Position numbers and translations under genes: made by a program
Notes under the pieces: model-generated
Told to the model about the DNA's origin: nothing
What the model saw: the letters and a program-made list of their open reading frames with translations, nothing else
Database searches by the model: none
Assembly: GCF_000143415.4 (NCBI RefSeq)
Contig: NW_003314292.1
Span: forward strand, 536,829 to 600,828
Direction: 5' to 3'
Origin: Selaginella moellendorffii
Taxonomy: Eukaryota; Streptophyta; Lycopodiopsida; Selaginellales; Selaginellaceae
Length of the DNA stretch: 64,000 nucleotides
Shown here: positions 23,420 to 34,099 of the stretch, piece by piece
Layout of the letters: the number at the start of each line of letters is the position of its first letter
Position numbering within the stretch: the first letter of the stretch is position 1

Positions 23420-23623
23420 AGATAGGTACTTCATGGCTTTTGGTTTGTAATCAAACGAGCACAAAGTTTTTATGAAGGTGTTAATGCTCATTTTGTAACT
23501 TAGGAAGTTGTGCACTTATATAAATGCATCTTATGGTTTTCATTTTAATTTTAACTGAGTGAAGTTCTTTGATAATTATTTGGTTAAATCTAGGTTTATA
23601 GTTTAAGTTGACGTATCGTTGCA

Positions 23624-24641
23624 GCCTTGTTGAAGGAAGTAGAACGCTTTTGGGGCGGAGCGAAAGAGTCGGTTCTCAGCTCTCCAATCTTTTACATAGA
23701 CTGTAGGTTGGAATTTTTTGGCCACGTAGATTGGGGAACGCTATAGCTGCAAAGTTCCATGACTACTTGGACAAGTTAAGGCACTGCCTGACACGGTCCC
23801 TTTTAGCATGCCTGAGGCATTCAAAGGTTTGGAAGTTTCAGCTACACAGTTTGTTTTTTTTTCTTGTTTTATGGAATGAGAGTTACGACTGCACTGAAAT
23901 GGTTCATGCACATCCACCCGAAAGCGAAACCAATCTTCATTTTTTACGAGGCTAGTTGTCTCGAGCAGTGGCCACAGCAGGAGCTCAAAGAGTTTTTGGG
24001 ATTCTTCGCTTCAGTCACTAAGCAGGATCATCGTGCCCACTTGGTGCTGTCCACCTCGGACGCCTTGTTTATCTCCTGGGCGGTCACTTACTTTCAGGAT
24101 GGAGACTGGGTTCCATTTGGAATAGGCCCCTTTCGCGAGCGAGATGCTCGCAACTTCTACGACGTTTACTCCAAGTCCGTGGACAATGTTCAGGTGGGCG
24201 CTCGAAAAACTGCAGCTGCCGTGAGTGACGATGACTGCAACAAGGTTTTTGCAATCTGTGGAGGATCCCCACACTTGCTACAAGCCTGTGCAAGCGATGC
24301 TGTAACGTCTCCACTGGATGCAGTACTTGAGAGTGGCCGATGCAATGGGGTTCGTGGAGAATGTGATTTCTGGAAATGGCTGGGATGGCTCCCTGTATCT
24401 GAAGATCATGCAGCACATAGTACGGGATGGTTACGTTGGCTATGATAAGGTGGCAAAGGATGTTTATGGAGTGACTAAGGGAGGGGTGGAGTTGAAAAGG
24501 TGTAACACAGAGATCCTTGCCATGCTTGCCAAGAATGTGATACATGTACGCTATGTGCGACCGGGTATCAGATATACTTCCCTGCGAAGCATCACCATTA
24601 CCAACTTATGCCGAGATCCCCAGTTCATCTTGCTGCAATGA
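23624..24641 (+). pseudogene. Relic of an archaeal-type (STAND/AAA+) ATPase gene
   Basis: Conceptual pieces in three frames read in order. LLKEVERFWGG and SSPIFYIDCR lie at 23628-23700. DYLDKLRHCL is at about 23760. Next come a Walker B-like KPIFIFYEASCLEQW at about 23925, HLVLSTSDALFISWA (sensor 1-like) at about 24035, FGIGPFRERDARNFY at about 24118 and VFAICGGSPHLLQAC at about 24245. The C-terminal part is VISGNGWDGSLYLKIM to DPQFILLQ, ending at 24641. The GPFxxxxARxFY and ICGGSPHLL signatures match the Arch_ATPase (PF01637-like) P-loop family. The frame breaks near 23720 and 24320, and no Walker A segment is visible upstream. A likely intron lies at about 23828-23880. A second fragment of the ICGGSP region repeats at about 24715-24765. 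Family assignment is from memory of motifs. Confidence 0.6.
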
Positions 24642-25255
24642 AGGAAGTTATGGAAAGTGTTCAGTGTTCGTACCTCCTGCCGGACACGACGTAGGGAGGA
24701 GCTCAAGAATCTGTGATAAGGTCTGTGGAGGATCCCCAACTTGCTTAGAGTCTGCGCTGTGCAGTCCTAGAAGTACCTCAGAGTCATGCAGCACAACGAA
24801 AATTTATGATCCAGCGAAATGCACAGCACCTCGCCACTGGAATCTCTTCCTCAAGTGTGCCAGATCTATCATCACACCAAAAATAATCAATTCCAGCCCG
24901 AAAAACCACCACAATGAATGTGTTTCACCAAGCTTTGTTATGCTTTTGTAATGTGTTTTTTTTAAAATAGTTTGCCACTATGCTTCTTTGTTCTTCGAGT
25001 GAAGAGAGAGTTTGGCTCTTTTGCCGCAATTGGAATGCAGGTACTTCATGGCTTTTGGTTTGTAATATTTCTCATGTGGATGATAACGATAGATAATTAC
25101 ATAGATAGATAGATGGCATGGGACCATACTAAAGTTTTACTACATCTCTCGATGGAACGATAGCCACAGGACGAAAGCTCTTGTGTTTGGTAAGTTTTTA
25201 ACAAAGGTGGAATAGTTATTTGGTTAAGTTTTTTGTGAAGGTTTAGGGTTTAGGT
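24642..25255. other. Intergenic; duplicated REV3 3' end and UTP14 promoter
   Basis: After the ATPase relic there is a short repeat of its ICGGSP-coding segment (about 24715-24765). A duplicate of the REV3 3' end follows (about 24985-25069), then a GATA microsatellite (about 25088-25113), then sequence that must include the UTP14 promoter and leader. No intact gene is seen. Confidence 0.7.
24985..25069 (+). repeat. Partial duplicate of the REV3 last exon and 3' UTR
   Basis: The stretch ttcttcgagtgaagagagag...gcaggtacttcatggctttt(ggtttgtaat) repeats 23345-23456 of REV3, with about 8 bases missing after ttcttcgag and a shortened middle. The two copies are in the same orientation and bracket the ATPase relic. 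Confidence 0.85.
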
Positions 25256-28200
25256 ATGGCGCCCAAGCGGGGAAGAGGAGGCAGGGGAGGAAGAGGCAAG
25301 GGCAGGGATGCCGGGCCCAATTACCCATCGCGTCTTCTCAAGGAGATTGGCCTGCCGCTGGATCTGAATGATCGCAAGAGGCGGCATTCTCGCAAATCCG
25401 GCAAGCCGGCGGATGAGCCCGATTCGGTTGCCAGCGATTTGTACGAGTACCAAGAGGGTGTGCCGCAGGAGGAGTCCGGGAAGAACAGGCGGTTTGACCA
25501 GGTGGACAAGCTGGAGTACGAGCTTCCATCGGATTTCGAGGTGAGAGTTTGTGTTTGTTTTGCTTCTGGAATTGAATGTGGGGTGTTTGCAGGATGAGGA
25601 GATCGATGAAGGTGCTGCGTCTGGAGAGGAGAATGTTGGAACTTTGGATGATAAATCACTGGAAGATGACGAGGGAGACGAAGAAGAAGGAGATCAGGAA
25701 GAACTCCATGATAGAATGCTCATGGAAGTCACTGGTAAAGCGAACCGACATGGTACGTGCCTTTCTATTCTCTCTCAGCTACGGCTAAAAGACTGTTCTT
25801 TGTCTACGTAGCTAAAAAGGTCAAGGAAGATATCAGCTACATGGATGATAAGAATGAAGAAGTGCCAATCACTGTTGAGGATTTGCTGGCTCCACTCCAG
25901 GAAAAGCCTGGATTTAATGCGCTCAAGAAACGGGTTCGATCATTGCAAAAGAGTGCGGCTCCGGTGTCGGTACCGCTGCCGAAAAATATTCAGGAGAAGA
26001 TCGATAGACAAGCTGGCTACGAGAAAACTGTTGAGGACATCAGCAAGTGGCAGCCGATCGTGAAAAGGAATCGTGAAGCCTCTACACTGAAGTTTATTGA
26101 CAAAGTAAACGTCGCCCTTTCATCAACGACGTCGATGGTCGCTGATTTCAAGCCTTCGACAGCGTTTGAGAAGGAGGTGGCAGCTTTGCTAAAGGAAAAC
26201 GGTGTGGCCGATCCTTCTCAAATTCAGGCCAAGGAAAGCCTCGAGCTTAACAAGGTACTGGTTGGCTCTTTGATGTTTCCTCTGGTAAATTACTAGCGTT
26301 ATTTTTGTGCAGCTATCGGTTGATGAAGTCAGGGATCGTCAAGAGAGACTTGCTAAAATGCGTAATCTTTTATTCCGTCACGAGGAGAGAGCCAAGAGAG
26401 TAAAAAAGATCAAGTCCAAAACGTTTCGTCGGCTTGCGAGGAAATCGCAGAAGACCAAAGCAGATATGTTGGCGGATGATCCTGACGTACAACTCGAGGA
26501 AACTATGAAGCAGGAGTTGAATCGTGCAAGGGTAAAAGTTTTAGTCTCTTGTATCCAGAGTACTTACTAATCCTCCTGTTTTGCAGGAGCGCATGACTTT
26601 GAAACACAAAAACACGTCTCGCTGGGCAAAAAGAATTCTAAAGCGTGGCTTGCAGCAACACAATGAGGGAACAAGAGAGGCTATCACAGAGCAGCTCCGT
26701 GAGCACGCGTTGTTGACGAGAAAAATTCATTCTGCCAAGTCTGAGAGCAGTAGCAGTGACGAGGACGAGGAAGACGACAGTGATAAGGATGATGAGCCGG
26801 GACTTGTGCTCGAAAAGCCTGGATCAAGAGTGCTGGCCAAAGCCAAGGTCGCTACGTTGAAAGCACTGGAAGAAGGAACCAACGACACCGAGCTACCGAC
26901 TACTGGTATCTTTGCTCTTCCATTCATGGTAAATATTCATGCATTTTAATTCAACTCATCTTTACTTCTACCACTTTCTGTCAGGTCCGTGCGATTGAGA
27001 AAAAGAGAAAAGAAGCAGAAGATGAGGCCCGGGCAGTTTTAGAAGAACTCGAATCAGCTAGAGCTGACGATGCTGGTCCTAGCCAGGAAACTGGCCCATT
27101 AAAAGGGAAGCTGTCGTTTGGAGGCCACGCGGACAAGGTATCCGCGATGAAAGCTATCGATGAAGAAGATGACATGGTGGAGCGTGGAACTGATAGTGAA
27201 AACTCAGAAGATGAATCTCCGTTGATGGGAACGAAGATGCTATTAGTCACGAGGAAGGAGAAAAAGAGAAAATCTGATCCTGTTCCTGTCAATGCCGTTG
27301 ATATTGAGGATGTTGATCTAGAAGGAATGGTAAGCCGGTATAGCTCCTCTTTCCTTAAAATAAGACTAATGTGTTCATACAGGTTAGTGCTGCCGTGGAG
27401 CACACCACGAAAGTTGACGAACCAATCACGATAGCTGGAGACAAGAGCGAGAGGACGAAGAAGAAAAAGAAGAAGAAAAGCAAAAACAAGGAATCGGCGA
27501 CTAGACTTGAAGATGCGATGGGAGTGGAGGTGACAAAGCATTCGGTTATCAGTGCAAACCCGACAGTATTCGGCACGGACGAAGTTGCGAGGCCAGAAAC
27601 AAACAGCAAAAGCGTAGCAGACGAAAGTTTTAAGGTGGCGATTGCGGGGCGGCCAAAGGATACGAGTCGCAAGCAGGACAAAAAAACTGTACCAGAGCAG
27701 GAAAACAGCGTGGAAGAACAAGAGGAAGATCTCGACTACGACGGTGACGAAGTCATAGTTCCACGTAGTCAAGAGGATCTGATTCGAGAGGCTTTTGCTG
27801 GAGACGATGTGGAGGCCGAGTTCCAAGAAGCAAAAGCGGCCGCAGTGGACGAGGAGTGTCCCCAAGAAGAACTCGAGAGAATGGACTTACCAGGCTGGGG
27901 GCAGTGGACAGACATCCAGAAGAAGAGAGGTCCTCCACAATGGATGCTAAAGCAACAGGAGGAGGCCAAGCGAAAGAAAGAAGAGGCCGAGAAGCGGAGA
28001 CTGGATGCAAAGCTCAAGCACGTCATCATCAGCCAGAAGACTGATAAGAAGGTAGGTTTTCTTGTTCTTCCTTTTCTTTGCTCACTTCTCTGTGTAACAG
28101 GCTGCAAAGTTCCTGTCGTCGTCGCTGCCATTCCCCTACACATCCAAAGAAGTTTTCGAGAAAACAATGCGGATGCCATTGGGGCGTGATTACAACCCAG

Positions 28201-28436
28201 CCAAAGGTTTTCAGGACTTGACACGACCATCTGTAAGCTTTGCTTTTCTTACTGTTTCTCGATCTTCCTGTGTTGATTTGATTGTAAACGTGATTACCAC
28301 GCAGATAATCAAACGAGCGGGAGTGATAATCGATCCAATCGAGTACGAGGACGTCGGCAAGAGAAAACGCAAGCAAGAGAGTATCTCGCACGGAGCACGG
28401 GATTCCAGGAAAGCGAAAACGCAAGCAAAGGTTTGA
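25256..28436 (+). CDS. UTP14: UTP14, small-subunit processome (U3 snoRNP) protein
   Basis: Model of 9 exons, 908 residues: 25256-25540, 25593-25752, 25812-26254, 26313-26531, 26587-26928, 26985-27329, 27383-28051, 28101-28232, 28305-28436. UTP14 works in the nucleolus in 18S rRNA maturation and activates the DHR1-type helicase. Seen: a basic RGG-like start, acidic blocks, and conserved ISKWQPIVKRNREA (about residue 225), KIKSKTFRR, ERMTLKHKNTSRWAKR and LPGWGQWTD. Near the C terminus is the typical LPFPYTSKEVFEKTMRMPLG, where the family has LPFPFTSKEQFExSMRxPIG. Lysine-rich and acidic low-complexity stretches are normal for the family. All introns are 45-61 nt except the last (72 nt). The end may vary: a further donor/acceptor pair beyond 28430 could replace the stop at 28434-28436. 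Confidence 0.96.
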
Positions 28437-28600
28437 TGATCTTTCTAAAGAGGAATCGCAATCTAACAAGCTTTGTTACTCTTCTATCACAGGATGGGCG
28501 ATAGCGTCTCGAATAACACAAGCAAAGGTTTGACGATCTTTCTCCAGAGGAATCGAGATCTAACAATCTTTGTTAATCTTCTATCGCAGGATAGCAAGCA
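28420..28600 (+). repeat. Tandem duplication at the UTP14 3' end, including a splice-site pair
   Basis: The block gcaaaggtttgatgatcttt...ttctatcacaggat (28423-28496) recurs at 28523-28592 with few changes. Each copy looks like a complete small intron: AAG|gtttga at the left and (c)acag|GAT or cgcag|GAT at the right. The distance between copies is about 100 bp. Confidence 0.85.
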
Positions 28601-28992
28601 TCTCGAAAAGCTATGGCAACAATTTTTTTGATCGATCGATTCCTTCTTTCGTGGAGGAATTGTTTTGCCTTTGCTGCAAAGCTAGCTTCTTTGGATATCC
28701 GGGCATATGCAAATAGCATATGCAAAGCCATTGAGCTTAATGCATGCACGTCATTTTCCAAGACGATGGATTCCTTCATATAATAACGGACAAATGAGAA
28801 TATCCAGGGAATAAGAGGCTCGTTTTTAAGGGCAGAAGCTTGAGCTATGGCGGCAGGGCAACTCGACCTATTTCTCGCGAGATTGTGAGTGTAGATTCTT
28901 CTAGGAAGGGCGAAATCCAGCGCTGTTGTGCTGCATAGGATTGATCCCCGCGACGAGGGTAGGGATTCTTGATCGATCGAGGGCGCGGCGCC

Positions 28993-30303
28993 ATGACTGT
29001 GTCGATGCAAGGGCAAGAGGCCGGGAGTATCCAGAGAATGCCGATTGTGGGATCCGGCAAGATCTGGGAGGAGATGCTGGCTCGCGAATTCTCGCATCAC
29101 AGGCAAGGAATCGCGAGAATCAACAACGGGAGCTTTGGGAGCTGTCCTCGATCGGTCCTGGAGGCGCAGCAGCGGTGGCACAGGCAGTGGCTGGAGCAGC
29201 CGGACGAGTTCTACTTCGGCCCCCTGGAGAAGGGATTGCGCGCGTCGCGGGAGGCGATCGCGTCCATCATCCGCGCGCCCGACGTGGAGGAGATCGTCCT
29301 GGTGGACAACGTGACCACGGCGGCGGCGATGATCGCCCAGGACATGGCGTGGGGATTCCTGGAGAAGAGATTCCACCCCGGCGACGCCATCCTCATGCTC
29401 AACTGCAGCTATGCCGCCGTGAAGAAGTGCTTCGAGGCCTACGCTGTTCGCGCCGGCGCGAGGATCATCGAGGTGGAGCTCGCGCTTCCAATCCTCTCCG
29501 CCCGGCAGATCATCGACAGCTTCCAGCGATCGCTGGAGCAGGCCGCCAAGAGCTCCACCACCATCCGGCTGGCGGTGATCGACCACATCACCTCGATGCC
29601 ATCGGTGGTTCTCCCGGCGCGAGATCTCGTCGCCCTTTGCCGCGACGCTGGAGTGGAGCAGATCTTCGTGGACGGCGCTCACGCGATCGGCAACATCGAG
29701 CTGAGCGTGGAGGAGATCGACGCCGACTACTACTCGAGCAATCTCCACAAGTGGCTCTTCGCTCCACACAGCGTCGCGTTCCTCCACGCCAAGGCCAAGC
29801 ATCTGGAGCGCCTCCACCACCCGGTGGTGTCTCACAACTTCAAGCTGGGGCTCTTCAGCGAGTGTTCTTGGGTGGGGACGAGAGACTACACCTCCCAGCT
29901 CGCCGTGACCGCCGCGGTGGAGTTCATCGATGGGAATCTAGGTGGCCTCTCCAGTCTCATCGCTTTCAATCACCGGGGGGCGATGGCGATGGCGGAGATG
30001 CTCGCGGCGGCGTGGGGGACGCAGTGTGGGACGTGTGCCGAGCTTGCTTCGTCCATGGCGATGGTGGAGCTCCCGGCGAAGCTGGAAGTGGCGAGCGAGG
30101 AGGCGGCGCTGGAGATGAGGACGAGGCTGCGCAGGGAGTTTGGAGTGGAGGTGCCGATTTGCTTCCAGGCGGGGGGATCGCCCAGCGCGAATTCGAAGAG
30201 CAAGAGATCCGGGACGGCGTACGCGAGAGTTTCTCACCAGATTTACAACAAGCTCGAGGACTACGCGAGGCTGCGAGACGCTGTGAAATCCTTAGCTCGC
30301 TAG
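28993..30303 (+). CDS. L-cysteine desulfhydrase-like PLP enzyme (aminotransferase class V)
   Basis: Single exon, 436 residues from ATG 28993; an in-frame upstream codon at 28969 is weaker. The protein belongs to the fold-type I, class V PLP family, and the plant members act as L-cysteine desulfhydrases releasing H2S, pyruvate and ammonia. Seen: RINNGSFGSCPRSVLEAQ (about residues 41-58), the cofactor region VDNVTTAAA, the Asp/His segment IFVDGAHAIGNIEL, and the PLP-binding lysine in SSNLHKWLFAP (about 253). SWVGTRDYTSQLAV and a C-terminal SHQIYNKLEDY follow. The N terminus is short with no obvious transit peptide, so the location is unclear. GC content is much higher than in the neighbours. 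A fragment of the 3' end is duplicated at 44718-44850. Isopenicillin-N-epimerase-like annotation would be the alternative. Confidence 0.9.
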   Translation: MTVSMQGQEAGSIQRMPIVGSGKIWEEMLAREFSHHRQGIARINNGSFGSCPRSVLEAQQRWHRQWLEQPDEFYFGPLEKGLRASREAIASIIRAPDVEEIVLVDNVTTAAAMIAQDMAWGFLEKRFHPGDAILMLNCSYAAVKKCFEAYAVRAGARIIEVELALPILSARQIIDSFQRSLEQAAKSSTTIRLAVIDHITSMPSVVLPARDLVALCRDAGVEQIFVDGAHAIGNIELSVEEIDADYYSSNLHKWLFAPHSVAFLHAKAKHLERLHHPVVSHNFKLGLFSECSWVGTRDYTSQLAVTAAVEFIDGNLGGLSSLIAFNHRGAMAMAEMLAAAWGTQCGTCAELASSMAMVELPAKLEVASEEAALEMRTRLRREFGVEVPICFQAGGSPSANSKSKRSGTAYARVSHQIYNKLEDYARLRDAVKSLAR

Positions 30304-31335
30304 ATTGCGAAGAATGTTTTGGATCATACGTGGATAAATAATAAACCTTTGCTCCTGTTAAAGCCTCTTAAAGTGGGTTTGTGTTCTAGGGTTTATGAAT
30401 GGGCCAGGGATGGAGCTCGGAAAATGCGATGGATTTCTGCCGATCGAGAGCTCTAACATCTCAGTGCTGCTCGAGCACTGTGGTGAATCTTTGAGGTGAC
30501 ACTTCATTCATTGAGTTGCTCTCTCTAGTTTCGATTTCTTGCGGCTGATTAACCTCGCAATTTGTAGAATGCAATGCCATGGCGCGATTTCTTTTTCTTG
30601 GCGCTGGAGCTCGTCACAGAAGATCCGTGAAATCTGAGGTATATTTCGCTTACACAAAGAATTCCTTTGGCTTTAGATGGACGCTCACACTTTGGTCGCT
30701 GTTCGTTGATAGAGGAAGAGTGCGCTGTGATGCGCTTACTTTTGTGCTCCAACTGTGTTAGCTCCAGGCGGACGCTGTCCATCGTTTGGTAAATTTTGGT
30801 TTTCAAGCTAAGAATCGCGTCCATTGCTATTCCTTTTTTTGTGCTCGAGATGGACTCGTGTTGTGGCAGATCCTTGAACGATATTGATAGTTTCAGCATC
30901 TTTTCGAAACACTTATGAGGGAGCTCCATCCTTTTCTCTCAAGATCACCTGCGATTTTAAGCTCAATATTGGCTTTTTACCCCACATTGCCATGACGATT
31001 GGCAATCTTTCTCTTTTCTTGTGTTTCTGATGGAGCTTTTCAGGATATTTCGCGAGGTTTTTCTTTTTGTAGCCTGCTATTGCTGAAAGCCGAAGCTCGA
31101 AACGGTTTCTTCTTATAATTTCTAGTTTTGAATCACGTACTAATTGACGATTTTTCTACGACGAATTTCCTTTATGAGTTTCTGGAACTCAAATAGGAGA
31201 AGATATAACTGTTCTTCTTTGGAGGTTGATGATTTAATGATATTGCAGCTACATTGTTTTTGGCTTAGCGCAACAGTTTCAGCAGTAGCGAATCAACGAA
31301 GGTATATTTTTCGTTCAATGTTGTAACGTATAATT
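30304..31335. other. Convergent spacer between desulfhydrase and kinase A (duplicated at 44850-45841)
   Basis: About 1 kb that must contain the 3' untranslated ends of both convergent genes. The same sequence with small indels is found at 44850-45841. Open frames here have no recognisable domain, and those shared between the two copies are interrupted differently. Confidence 0.7.
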
Positions 31336-33855
31336 TCATCGGGCATTCAGGCTAGATTGTGAGAAGGCAGTAAACGAGGAAGACGAGTTCAGAAACTTAT
31401 CAGAACTCCGATAACTCACGTTCGAGGCTCTTTGCTGATCTTTGGGTCTGTAAGCGAAAAAGAAGTTCAGCTCCGATTCCAAAGGTACTTCAAGGAGCTC
31501 GGTAACTCCTTCCATCATCTGTATAACCTTGCTCATCGAGGGCCGTAAGTTTGGATCGTCTCGAACACACATCGCCGCAACATTCTTCAATCTTTCCTTT
31601 TCGTTCTCTTCTTCAGAGAGGTGAGCAGCGGCACTACCGTTTCTGTTACTAACCAACAAGTAGTCCTTCAGGTAATCGCCTGAGAGGTTCCTGTTCTTGC
31701 AGCCTGTTATGATCTCAAGCAGCAGAACCCCGAAGCCGAAAACATCTGTTTTTTCAGTCACCGTTCCTTCCTGAATACACTCTGGTGCAACATAGCCAGG
31801 AGTGCCTCTCGTAGTCGTCAGCTGCAACTGGCTTTCCTTCCTGTCCATGAGCTTGGACAATCCGAAGTCTGCTATCTTCGACTGGAAACCATCGTCGAGG
31901 AGTACGTTCTCCGGCTTCAGATCCAGGTGGATTATCCTTTCAACACAGTCATCGTGTAAGTAGTTCAATCCTCTCGCTGTGCCTATTGCGATGTTGAATC
32001 TAACTTTCCACGAAATATTCCCAGGAATTCTGTCGTCTTCAAATATCCACTGCTCTAGAGAGCCATTCTTCATATACTCGTACACAAGGAGCCTTTTCCT
32101 GGGTCCTTGCGCACAGAATCCCAGCAGCTTGACGAGGTTCCAGTGGTGCGTCCTGGCTAGAATTCCAACTTCCGCAAAAAAGTCCTTACTTCTCTGGTTC
32201 GACCCTTCGAGCTTCTTCACAGCAACTTCAGTTCCATCGGCAAGTAATCCTTTGAAAACGCTTCCGAATCCTCCATTCCCGAGGCAGTTGCTGAACTTCC
32301 CTGTGACTTCTTCAAGCTCCTGGAAACTGAAGCGCCTGGGCATACCCGCCATGAGGGATAGCTGCAAGGTGCTTTCTTCTTCTCCCTCGTCGTCATCATG
32401 CTTATTTCTCCTCCGGCAGTGCCATCCGAGACAGACTATCAGCAGGAACATTGTTGGAACAAGTACTCCCAACGTGATGGCCTGGAGTTGCGTCTTGGAA
32501 ATCTTTCGAGGGCGGGCAACTTTCAGCAGAGCAACGTACTTCCCAGATCGGAGTGACTGCACGTCGCCGTGCGTGAGAAAGCAGCTCCCGTCATCATAAA
32601 AGGCCGCCGTGCAGGTGCAGTTCGACTCACAGCGCCCCTGACACGCGTCCACTGATGCTTCAGGAACTGGAGTGGAATAATTTGTGGAGAAGTAATCAGC
32701 TCCCTCTCTTCGAACGAATCGATACTCGAGCTGGTCTTCGCATGTCTCTAGTGGATATGGTGGCTGGCAGTCTTCACCTCTTCTTGCAAAGGTATCTGGA
32801 CAAGTTTCCTCGCATGCGCCTGATGCTGAATTGCAGGTTCTGTATCTTCCACATCCACTTGGAAGAAAGCACTTGAAGAGAGTCGAAAACCTGAAGAAAT
32901 CTATCCAGTTTGTACCCGTCCAATTCCAGGAGTACAAGACGACATCCCCGTCCGGTTTCAGCTTTATGAAAGTGGAGGCCGTGAGTTTTGACCCATTTAT
33001 TGGCAACTCCATCACTTGGTCTTTTAAACCTCGACTGGAACATGACAAGGAAAACACCAACCCCAAGTCATCACGCTTCGTTTCAATCTGTGAGAAGTTG
33101 GCTCGCAGATCCAGAGACACGTTACCATCGTTTTGCCAGCAGAACACCGCAAACATATCTTCCTCGCTGGTAATATTACCGAAGCTCCAGTATGGTTGCG
33201 AGGCGTACAACAGTTGCAGCCTGTTATTCTCTATGACGAGACTATAGAGGCCATCGCTGCTGTCTTCTGAAGTATTCCAACTTACGAGCTTTTGTCCCGG
33301 CGTAAGTGCTCGTTGCAACAGCACAGTATCAGAAGGTTCGTCGCTGCTTTGCCAGATGACATTGCTTCAGCTTTCATCCAGGAGCATTATGGCTGCGCGA
33401 TTGGAAATACAGAGCCACCGGACGCCTCTGTTTGCAGTTTTCGTGGACCATACAACATCATCGTCTTCGATTTTAAGCTCTCCATCTGCGGTAAATTGTA
33501 AAGTGGCATTCTCACCTACAAGCCTCGTCTGTCGGGCCTTCCACAGGATGACCGGTTTAGTGAGATCCCAATACTCACTTGGATTGCGGATGGCAATGGG
33601 TGCCAGGAAAAACGATTTTGGCGTTTCAGCGTTATAACTCAGCATCCACACCTGGTAACTCATGCCCTGGCTGATATCTATGTTGCTATAATTTGACCAT
33701 AAACCAGCGTAGCGGCCACTCAAACCGTATGGATCAAGCGGATACAAGGCACCATTTATCTTGGTGGTGAAGTTCGAGTAGCATATTTCTGCTTGAGCAA
33801 AACGCAGGATGAAGATCGACGAGACAATGAAGCACAACTTTCCTTTACTAGCCAT
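31336..33855 (-). pseudogene. G-type lectin receptor kinase, copy A, with a nonsense codon
   Basis: Aligned with copies B and C the gene is 840 codons and intronless. A single in-frame TGA at 33369-33367 stops it after residue 162, in MLLDES|SNVIWQS, where copy C has GGA (Gly). The 3' part stays open: a cysteine-rich/PAN region, a membrane segment and a kinase domain with GNGGFGSV, AVKK, HLDLKPEN and DFGLSK. The upstream product would be a secreted lectin fragment of about 140 residues. The downstream frame lacks a signal peptide. The copy is mosaic: its start, 5' flank and residues about 125-250 resemble copy C, while residues about 24-120 and everything after about 260 resemble copy B. It may still be transcribed. 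Confidence 0.9.
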
Positions 33856-34099
33856 TATTTTTTCGGCCTCTCAAGCGCTGAATTATTTGAACTCCCAGCC
33901 AGCTGTGTCACGCTATTTGGACAAGACCTTGCAAGGTGGACTACGTCAGATTCACTTTTTGACTGACTTGATATTGGAGGAATTTATGGCGTCTGCCGAA
34001 AAATGACCGTGGACATGTGGCATTCCTTTATTCATCTGGAAGAATATTTTTCGCGGATATTCTCTGCGTGAAAACGTTGTAGCGGTCACTCGTGTTCTC

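Noticed and set aside
24318-24641. Treating the downstream ATPase frame as an independent small gene
   Set aside because: Comparison with the second relic at 53790-54250 shows it is the frameshifted continuation of the same coding region.
26981-27865. A 294-residue minus-strand frame
   Set aside because: It lies antisense to UTP14 exons 6 and 7 and results from the purine-rich (Lys/Glu) coding strand. It has no domain.
28926-30341. A 471-residue plus-strand frame and a 420-residue minus-strand frame (28573-29835) over the desulfhydrase gene
   Set aside because: Both are shadows in GC-rich coding DNA. Only the 28993-30303 frame shows PLP-enzyme motifs, and the alternatives are Arg/Gly or His/Asp-rich without domains.
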